Origin: Acidobacteriota bacterium
GTDB taxonomy: Bacteria > Acidobacteriota > Blastocatellia > Pyrinomonadales > Pyrinomonadaceae
Length of the DNA: 6,712 nucleotides
Reading direction: 5' to 3'
Assembly: GCA_013696385.1 (NCBI GenBank)
Contig: JACCYR010000362.1
Location: 1-6,712 of the forward strand
Every line of letters starts with the position of its first letter. Within the stretch, counting starts at the first letter, position 1. The notes beneath the pieces were generated by a model. It was not told where the DNA came from. It made no database searches and was given only the letters and a program-made list of their open reading frames with translations. Both the position numbers and the translations under genes were made by a program. Positions 1 through 4,730 of this stretch are shown here, piece by piece.

Positions 1-773
1 GGAATCTGCATCAAAAACTGCGCCGCGCCGCCAATCAGCGTTCCAATCGCCATTCCAAGAATCGCCCATTGTGCCGAAACCGCCGGAACAGTGTATTTAT
101 CCTGTGCCGCGTTCCAACCGCCGCCGCTCAGCCAATATGCAAAACCAAGTCCGACAAAAATCGAAACAATGTTAAAAACCGTCGAAGCCGAAGCCGGAAT
201 GCCGAAAATTCCTTTAGTATTTAAAACGCCCATGGCGACTGCCGCCAGCGCGACAAGTAAGATAAAAGGAAACATTATCTGGGTCATCGTAACGGTTAAA
301 GCCGCTTTTTCGGGAGAAAAACCGGAAGCCACGATTGACACCAGATATGGCGTAAGAAGAATACCGACAATAGTTACAATACTTAAAACAACGGCTAAAG
401 CGTTTAGGACAAGGCTGGCAAGTTTCCACGCTTCCGCTTCGCTTTTGTTAATCTGGTAATCGGTAAAAACCTTGACAAATGCGGCTGACAAAGCACCTTC
501 GGCAAAAAGGTCGCGCAAGACGTTCGGAATTGTAAAAGCTGCTTGATAAGCGTCGTAGAGAAAGCCCGCACCGAAATAACGCGCAAAAATCATTTCCCGC
601 ACCAAACCTAAAACACGCGAAAACATAACTGCAATTGAAACGATTCCCGCGCTTCTTGCAACACTGGTTTGTTTGGTTGCCGGTTTTTCAGATTGTGCTT
701 CAGAATGCGTTTCAGGTTCGGCTAAAAGTTCGGGCGTTTCCTCTGACGGAAATGTTTCTTTGATTTCGTTCAT
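1..773 (-). CDS. murJ: Lipid II flippase MurJ (MviN family), 5' part, 3' end outside the window
   Basis: MurJ moves the peptidoglycan precursor lipid II across the inner membrane and belongs to the MOP exporter superfamily. Reading leftward from the ATG at 771-773 gives 257 open codons that run off the window edge, about half of a normal MurJ. The signature FSRVLGLVRE is at residues 51-60, followed by DAYQAAFTIPNVLRDLFAEG at 74-93. With an offset of 35 residues, R53, R59, D74 and R87 line up with R18, R24, D39 and R52 of E. coli MurJ, charged residues reported as important for function. Several hydrophobic helices follow (about 120-150, 163-185, 197-215, 235-255). The first 35 residues are an acidic Glu/Pro/Thr-rich cytoplasmic extension absent from E. 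coli MurJ. The Shine-Dalgarno sequence before the start is weak (AGAGCAAG), but a promoter lies just upstream. Family assignment is very secure; the start is likely. Confidence 0.95.
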   Translation of the reverse strand, partial: MNEIKETFPSEETPELLAEPETHSEAQSEKPATKQTSVARSAGIVSIAVMFSRVLGLVREMIFARYFGAGFLYDAYQAAFTIPNVLRDLFAEGALSAAFVKVFTDYQINKSEAEAWKLASLVLNALAVVLSIVTIVGILLTPYLVSIVASGFSPEKAALTVTMTQIMFPFILLVALAAVAMGVLNTKGIFGIPASASTVFNIVSIFVGLGFAYWLSGGGWNAAQDKYTVPAVSAQWAILGMAIGTLIGGAAQFLMQI

Positions 774-796
774 CTTGCTCTGCTTTTTGCAAACGA

Positions 797-825
797 ATTA
801 TCGTATTCTTTTTGATAAATCGCAA
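797..825 (-). promoter_or_regulatory. Candidate sigma70-type promoter of murJ
   Basis: On the minus strand there is a -35 box TTGCGA (820-825), a 17-base spacer and a -10 box GATAAT (797-802), matching the consensus at 4 of 6 and 5 of 6 positions. Transcription would start near 790 and give a leader of about 17 bases before the murJ ATG. It lies directly after the hairpin at 830-872, so murJ probably has its own transcript. Seen by eye; sigma factor preferences of this lineage are not known to me. Confidence 0.5.
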
Positions 826-829
826 AGCA

Positions 830-872
830 AAAAGTAAAGGGAAGCAAGATTTTCCTGCCTCCCTTTACTTTT
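830..872 (-). terminator. Hairpin, probable terminator between dacB and murJ
   Basis: A perfect 13-bp stem (830-842 paired with 860-872) closes a 17-base loop that itself holds a GCA/TGC pairing. Read on the minus strand, the 3' arm ends in a run of five T, although four of these are paired in the stem rather than being a free tail. Its position, after the minus-strand dacB and before the murJ promoter, suits an intrinsic terminator. The stem is also T-ended on the plus strand, but no plus-strand gene precedes it. Confidence 0.55.
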
Positions 873-879
873 CAATATA

Positions 880-1014
880 AAGCTATCTCAAAAACAGATT
901 CCGGGCGTTTTGAGTTCAAGTGTTTTGAGTTCCAACTAAAGGTTGGCTTTTTCCTTACAAATTAGCCAACCTTTAGTTGGAACTCAAAACTTTTTCGGAT
1001 TTTTGAAATAGCTT
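880..1014. repeat. Nested inverted repeat, MITE-like element of about 135 bp
   Basis: The outer arms are 15 bases, 880-894 and 1000-1014, and match as inverted copies with one mismatch (AAGCTATCTCAAAAA against AAGCTATTTCAAAAA). Inside are perfect 27-bp inverted arms, 922-948 and 964-990, separated by 15 bases, whose core is CCAACTAAAGGTTGG. The motif GTTTTGAGTTC also occurs as a direct repeat at 907-917 and 922-932. If the outer ends are taken as AGCTAT/ATAGCT, the flanks are TAA on both sides, a possible but weak 3-base target duplication. There is no open reading frame inside. The structure fits a small non-autonomous transposable element or a dispersed palindromic repeat. It sits 15 bases after the dacB stop and would fold strongly in that transcript. 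Confidence 0.7.
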
Positions 1015-1029
1015 AATGATAAAAATAGT

Positions 1030-2451
1030 TTATTCGTTGGTTTTGGCGCGTATATTTGGGTAAGTAATCCGCGTATTGGCAAGCCGCGTGTCAAGCGGAA
1101 TTTCGGTATAAACCACGGGTGCCGCGCCGCCTAGTTGACCTTGAATCAAGGAAACCAGCGAATTTTGAAAACTGCGGAAACGGGCGACGCTTCCGCGTTG
1201 ATTGAAAATCACAAAAAGAAGTTTGCCTTTATTGGTTTGCATCTCACCGCTCAAACTGCTGACTCCGCCATCCGTACTGCCCAATGTTCCGGTTTTACCG
1301 ACGACACTGCCGCGCGAAAAATCGGTGTCAAAACGTCCTTCAAGTGTGCCTCTGTCAATTCCGGCAACCGGCATAATATCGGCAAAGGTCATTTTATTTT
1401 TTGCCAGTTCTTTCTGCAAAACCCGCAAAAGATTCATCATTGCGCGTGGCGTAACCCGATTAATGCCGAGTCCGCTGGCGGTTTGCAGGTAAAATTCGGC
1501 GGGCTGAATTTGCGCGTTTTGCTGAACGATTCGCGCTACGGCATATGCGCCGCCGAGCATATCGCCCAAGCGTTCAGCCAAAAAATTGTTTGAATAACAA
1601 AGCGTAACCTTAATAATTTCGCGCATCGGCGCAGATTCGTGTGAAAATAAAAGTCTGGCGTTGGACGGAAGCGATTGGACATAAATGCCGCCGGACACCG
1701 AAACGCTCGGAACGGTTCTGACGACATCCGATTTCCGGGAATTAATCAGATAGTTTTGCCAGGCGCGATTGGCGGCAACCGAACGCTTTGCCGAATCCAT
1801 CGTGGCGAGAAGGTTTGAACCGGCACGCTCCGCCGAAGTGTTGTAACTCATTGTAAAATTATCGGTTACAACTAAATCGCCCTCGACCTTCTGGATACCT
1901 AAACGGTTAAGTTCGTGCGTGATATTAACGCCGTGTTCGAGATTAAACATCGGGTCGCGTCCCGATACGAATAAATTGCCGTAAAGCGTGCCGCTTATCT
2001 GGTCAATCTGCCCATCTGTCCAGACATTTGTCGGAAAACGATAATTAGGACCGAAGGTTTTCAGAACGGCGTAAGCGGTGGCGATTTTGACATTTGAAGC
2101 CGGATTGAAAGCAAAATTCGAGTTGTCATCTATTACCACATTGCCGTTGATGTCTTCGACCAAAACGCCCGAATAGCCCGGAATTTCGATGTCGGCGAGA
2201 ACTGGAAAAGAAGTTTTCCGCATATTAACGGCGGCGGAACTTCCGGTTTTTGTTACCAGCGGCGTTGATGACGAAGCTGGATTTACATTGTTTGTTTGAC
2301 CGCCATTCGACTGCAGCAGAGGTTTCGGCGAAGGTGTCGGATTTGTCGGTCGGGTGTAAACGGGTTGTCCGAAAACGGCGACTGTCGAACCAATCCACAA
2401 CACAAAGGCGACACTTAGCCAAATAACTTTATTCTTAGTGAAATTATTCAT
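1030..2451 (-). CDS. dacB: D-alanyl-D-alanine carboxypeptidase/endopeptidase, PBP4 type (peptidase family S13)
   Basis: This penicillin-binding protein trims or cleaves D-Ala-containing peptides of peptidoglycan in the periplasm. The 473-residue product starts with a signal peptide (charged MNNFTKNK, hydrophobic core about 9-27, likely cut near FGQ), then a Pro/Ser/Thr/Asn-rich linker to about residue 70. All three penicilloyl-serine motifs are present: SNVK (Ser119 nucleophile, Lys122), SNN (287-289) and KTG (386-388). The S13-typical ASGLG...N segment is at 325-331. The distance from SxxK to SxN is 168 residues, shorter than the roughly 240 of E. coli PBP4, so the inserted domains are reduced. 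The total length is normal for the family. The Shine-Dalgarno sequence is poor (AAGAAAAT), but the start is fixed by the signal peptide and a good upstream promoter. Nearby murJ also serves the cell wall. Function is secure; the exact balance of carboxypeptidase and endopeptidase activity is not readable. Confidence 0.93.
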   Translation of the reverse strand: MNNFTKNKVIWLSVAFVLWIGSTVAVFGQPVYTRPTNPTPSPKPLLQSNGGQTNNVNPASSSTPLVTKTGSSAAVNMRKTSFPVLADIEIPGYSGVLVEDINGNVVIDDNSNFAFNPASNVKIATAYAVLKTFGPNYRFPTNVWTDGQIDQISGTLYGNLFVSGRDPMFNLEHGVNITHELNRLGIQKVEGDLVVTDNFTMSYNTSAERAGSNLLATMDSAKRSVAANRAWQNYLINSRKSDVVRTVPSVSVSGGIYVQSLPSNARLLFSHESAPMREIIKVTLCYSNNFLAERLGDMLGGAYAVARIVQQNAQIQPAEFYLQTASGLGINRVTPRAMMNLLRVLQKELAKNKMTFADIMPVAGIDRGTLEGRFDTDFSRGSVVGKTGTLGSTDGGVSSLSGEMQTNKGKLLFVIFNQRGSVARFRSFQNSLVSLIQGQLGGAAPVVYTEIPLDTRLANTRITYPNIRAKTNE

Positions 2452-2475
2452 ATTTTCTTAAATTTGATGCTTTGG

Positions 2476-2510
2476 CAGGCTTCCCTTTCGGTCTGAAAGT
2501 GAGAAGGCTG
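2476..2510 (-). promoter_or_regulatory. Imperfect leader hairpin of dacB
   Basis: On the minus strand this stretch can fold as CAG-CTTCT-CTTTC pairing with GAAAG-GGAAG-CTG, with one C-C mismatch, a two-base bulge and a five-base loop. It begins almost exactly at the transcription start expected from the -10 box at 2516-2521, so it would form the 5' end of the mRNA. It could protect the transcript. There is no sign that it matches a known riboswitch class. Confidence 0.3.
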
Positions 2511-2515
2511 ACTGC

Positions 2516-2543
2516 ATTATACCATCATAATTTTTAAATACAA
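2516..2543 (-). promoter_or_regulatory. Extended -10 promoter of dacB
   Basis: On the minus strand a perfect TATAAT (2516-2521) is preceded by TGG, giving the extended -10 form TGnTATAAT. A weak -35 (TTGTAT, 2538-2543, 3 of 6) lies at a 16-base spacing, which is acceptable because extended -10 promoters depend little on -35. The start would be near 2509, leaving a leader of nearly 60 bases before the dacB ATG. The -35 region overlaps the AT-rich palindrome at 2536-2560. Confidence 0.6.
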
Positions 2544-2868
2544 AAACTTTTTTTGTATTTTGCCAACAGGCGATTTTTAAGATGAGTTTTACTCTTTTTT
2601 GGATGCACTAGTTTAGAATTGCTTATGGAAGCAATTCATATTGCTTATACATTACAAATAACTAAAAGGAAAGTTTTTTCAAGAGTAAATTGAAAAAATT
2701 TCCAAAGAATCTTGCTACTTATTTTTTTCTGTGATACTACCTCTATTCAAGGACGAAAATTAGGAATTCACGGATTGTTTGTAACTCAAATTTGCCTTCC
2801 TAGAAAATTATGGCGTATGCTAACTTACAAACAATGCTCTGTGGTTCCTTTTCTTACTACTAGTTATC
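2522..2868. other. AT-rich intergenic region with three inverted repeats, no convincing gene
   Basis: This stretch lies between the divergent dacB and the secreted hypothetical gene. Three inverted repeats are visible: 11-bp arms 2536-2546 and 2550-2560 around CTT; 9-bp arms 2616-2624 and 2629-2637 (GAATTGCTT, loop ATGG); and 11-bp arms 2774-2784 and 2825-2835 (ATTGTTTGTAA), 40 bases apart. None is followed by the GC-rich stem plus T-run of a classic terminator. Composition is extreme (12 of 60 bases G or C in 2641-2700). It probably holds the promoter and leader of the downstream gene, but I see no convincing -35/-10 pair. A 66-codon open frame at 2712-2912 has no sign of being protein coding. 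Confidence 0.5.
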
Positions 2869-2874
2869 AAGGAG
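2869..2874 (+). promoter_or_regulatory. Strong ribosome binding site that fixes the start at 2880
   Basis: AAGGAG lies five bases before the ATG at 2880-2882. It is one of the two best Shine-Dalgarno sequences in the window. It decides that translation of the downstream secreted protein was meant to start at 2880, not at the TTG at 2942, which lies inside the signal peptide and has no such site. The frame opened by this ATG closes after ten codons because of the A-run that follows it. Confidence 0.75.
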
Positions 2875-2879
2875 AAAAT

Positions 2880-3496
2880 ATGAAAAAAAATCACAAACAA
2901 GAACTCTATTAGTTTTTATAGCGACGTTTTGTTTTGTAGCTTTGTCCGCCATAAGCGTAACTTCACAAGACGAAGAAATTATAAAGCAAAAAAAAATTGC
3001 TAATGAACCCGTTAATATTATTTCAATAAAAACAGATAGTAATCAAATTAATTTTGACAAGCCTTTTGCTAGAACAAGTGAGTGGTATAAAGGATTGGAA
3101 ATCAAAATTGAGAATGTTTCTGATAAACACATTAGTTATCTCGCTTTGGACTTAGTATTTAAAAGACCGGGAAATTTTGAGGCAGTTTTGCCGAAAGATA
3201 AATTACCTTTCGGACAAATAATAAGTTATGGTAATATAGAAAATCCTTCAGATGTAAAAATTGCACCCAAAGATATTATAACCATTACTTTAGACAAACC
3301 ACGTTATGAAACATTAAAAGCTGATTTACTGGCTTTAGGTTATCCAAAAAATTTTAAAGGTATAGAAATTGTAGTTAAAGAAGTTCTTTTTACCGACAAC
3401 ACTTTTTGGAATAGGAGAGTGTGGTATAAACGAGATACAAAAGATTCTAATTTTTTTTTGACCGAGTTGACGAAGGTAGAAATAATGCATTACTAA
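2880..3496 (+). pseudogene. Secreted hypothetical protein with a one-base frameshift in its signal peptide
   Basis: From the well-placed ATG the literal frame gives only ten residues (MKKNHKQELY, stop at 2910-2912). One extra A in the A8 run at 2883-2890 would join the ATG to the long frame from 2891 to 3496. That makes a 205-residue protein starting MKKKSQTRTLLVFIATFCF, a textbook signal peptide with a basic start and a hydrophobic core. The mature part has no recognised enzyme motif. It is probably beta-rich, with a segment at 3097-3150 (GLEIKIENVSDKHISYLALD) that resembles secreted hypotheticals I associate with Blastocatellia. Those end in a motif like W...Y.RD..D, seen here as VWYKRDTKDS. 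Its AT-rich codon use contrasts with the neighbours. The break may be a sequencing error, a true mutation, a phase-variable switch or slippage-rescued expression; sequence alone cannot decide. Confidence 0.65.
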
Positions 3497-3905
3497 CCAT
3501 GACCGCAACGGAAACGGTTTGATTGACTCTTCACAAGAAATGTTCGGCAATATGACAGCACAACCGGCAGCAAACGATAAAAACGGTTTTCTGGCACTTG
3601 CCGAATATGACAAAGCAGCAAATGGCGGAAACGCAGACGGCACAATAGACAATCAAGATGCGATATTCAGCAGTTTGCGCTTATGGCAAGACACCAATCA
3701 CAACGGCGTGTCCGAGCAAAGTGAACTTTCGACACTTCCGACACTGAACATCACAGAGATGGACTTGAAATACAAGGAATCGAAACGGACGGATGAATTT
3801 GGCAATGAGTTTCGGTATCGGGCAAAAGTGTGGGATGCACAAGGAGCGCAGGTTGGACGCTGGGCGTGGGATGTATTTCTGCAAATAACTCCATCAGGAA
3901 ATTAA
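3495..3905 (+). pseudogene. C-terminal remnant of a larger EF-hand-loop protein
   Basis: An open frame from 3486 to 3905 encodes the tail of what appears to be a much larger protein, without a plausible start codon or ribosome binding site of its own. Three calcium-loop-like stretches follow one another: DRNGNGLID (3501-3527), NADGTIDNQD (3631-3660) and DTNHNGVSE (3690-3716). They resemble EF-hand or dockerin loops with Asp/Asn at alternate positions followed by Gly. The rest (FSSLRLWQD, FRYRAKVWDAQGAQVGRWAWDVFL) is a tail I recall from large secreted proteins of Acidobacteria. The match begins abruptly at NHDRNG, just after the stop of the preceding frame, where GC content rises from about 30% to about 47%. 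It is read here as a decayed fragment left by recombination. A short expressed protein starting at the TTG at 3519 cannot be fully excluded. Confidence 0.65.
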
Positions 3906-3931
3906 CTAACAACTGAAATTTAATTTATCTT

Positions 3932-3968
3932 AAAACGCCGAGAGCAACTTTCCGCTTCGGCGTTTTTT
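3932..3968 (+). terminator. Rho-independent terminator
   Basis: A perfect 10-bp stem (AAAACGCCGA at 3932-3941 with TCGGCGTTTT at 3957-3966) has a GC core, a 15-base loop that can pair AGC with GCT, and six T at 3963-3968. It lies 27 bases after the stop of the remnant gene and before the ogg promoter, so it separates the two transcription units. It may originally have ended the large gene whose tail remains. Confidence 0.85.
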
Positions 3969-3983
3969 GTTTAAGAAAAAACA

Positions 3984-4013
3984 TTGACAATTACTTGATA
4001 AAATTCATAAAAT
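3984..4013 (+). promoter_or_regulatory. Sigma70-type promoter of the ogg transcription unit
   Basis: A perfect -35 box TTGACA (3984-3989) is followed after 18 bases by TAAAAT (4008-4013), a 5 of 6 match to the -10 consensus. Transcription would begin near 4020, about 16 bases before the ogg GTG, giving a very short leader. No operator-like palindrome overlaps it, so no specific regulation can be read. Confidence 0.65.
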
Positions 4014-4035
4014 TAAGCAGAAATCAACAAGTTTT

Positions 4036-4698
4036 GTGAAAAAAGAACAGCAACCTTTAACGATTGAAAAAATAAAAGCGGCGCATGCTGAAAGACGCAA
4101 GGAAATCGGTGCGCGGCTGGCGGAATTTGAAGCAGTTTGGAAAACGGAAACGGATGAACGCTTGTGGGAAGAAATGGTTTTTTGTTTCTTTACCGGCGGT
4201 TGTTCGGCGCGAATGGGATTTCGCTCAATCGAAGCGGTCAGACCACTTTTAATGAGCGGAAATCAAACGGAACTCGCCGACGCTTTGCGTGGGAAACATC
4301 GTTACCCGAATGCGCGAGCAAGTTATATCATCGCTTCGCGTGATTTTTTGCAGGAACATTGCAAAATGCGTCTGCGCGAAAAACTGCAAAGTTTTGACAA
4401 TCATCTGGAACGGCGCGATTGGCTCGTCAAAGAAAAACGCATTAAAGGCTTAGGTTACAAAGAAGCCAGCCATTTTTTGCGAAACATCGGATTAAAAGGT
4501 TACGCCATTCTTGATAAACACATCTTGCGAAGTTTAGCCGAACTGAAAATTATTGACGACCCAAAGCCACCAAATACCAGATTGAGGTATCTAACGGTTG
4601 AAGAACAACTAAAAAATTTAGCTTTGATTACAGAAATTGATTTTGACGAACTTGATTTGGTTTTATGGTCATTAAAGACGGGCGAAATTCTTAAATAA
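4036..4698 (+). CDS. ogg: 8-oxoguanine DNA glycosylase / AP lyase, Ogg2 type
   Basis: The enzyme removes 8-oxoguanine from DNA and cuts the abasic strand, the first step of base excision repair of oxidative damage. The 220-residue product belongs to the helix-hairpin-helix glycosylases. The hairpin and catalytic region is IKGLGYKEASHFLRNIGLKG (136-155), with the expected catalytic Lys142, followed by AILDKHILRSL with Asp160. Their spacing of 18 equals that of K129 and D147 in the Methanocaldococcus Ogg. The protein ends in DLVLWSLKTGEILK; a C-terminal lysine is typical of Ogg2 and is described as helping recognise the oxidised base. Length is close to the usual 205-215. There is no Cys cluster, so no iron-sulfur site. 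The GTG start lacks a clear Shine-Dalgarno sequence but fits the family N-terminus and the promoter just upstream. It is probably the first gene of a two-gene unit with the TPR/protease gene 32 bp later. Confidence 0.9.
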   Translation: MKKEQQPLTIEKIKAAHAERRKEIGARLAEFEAVWKTETDERLWEEMVFCFFTGGCSARMGFRSIEAVRPLLMSGNQTELADALRGKHRYPNARASYIIASRDFLQEHCKMRLREKLQSFDNHLERRDWLVKEKRIKGLGYKEASHFLRNIGLKGYAILDKHILRSLAELKIIDDPKPPNTRLRYLTVEEQLKNLALITEIDFDELDLVLWSLKTGEILK

Positions 4699-4718
4699 GA
4701 AGTTTTTCTGAAAATGGA

Positions 4719-4725
4719 AAGGAGG
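4719..4725 (+). promoter_or_regulatory. Near-perfect ribosome binding site of the TPR/protease gene
   Basis: AAGGAGG stands five bases before the ATG at 4731. It supports this start and suggests much stronger translation of the second gene than of ogg, which has no visible site. Confidence 0.8.
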
Positions 4726-4730
4726 AAGTT

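Noticed and set aside
91..459. Plus-strand open frame of 122 codons
   Set aside because: It is antisense to murJ, whose protein matches the family residue by residue; the plus-strand product is low-complexity and unlike any family.
1135..1593. Plus-strand open frames opposite dacB
   Set aside because: They lie antisense to the KTG and SxN regions of a clear PBP4, and their products show no domain or ribosome binding site.
2536..2560. AT-only hairpin as a terminator
   Set aside because: The stem has almost no GC pairs, and no gene ends just before it on either strand; it overlaps the dacB -35 region instead.
2690..2718. TTGAAA as the -35 of a promoter for the secreted gene
   Set aside because: At a 17-base spacing the -10 position reads TGCTAC, matching the consensus at only two of six positions; this is too weak to annotate in such AT-rich DNA.
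2712..2912. Open frame of 66 codons running into the ATG at 2880
   Set aside because: It has no ribosome binding site at its start, its composition is that of a leader, and its last ten codons are simply the out-of-frame start of the secreted protein gene.
2880..3905. One single gene broken twice, joining the secreted protein to the calcium-loop tail
   Set aside because: The first frame ends in a motif that looks like its own natural C-terminus, and the GC content and codon use differ sharply on the two sides, so two unrelated pieces are more likely.
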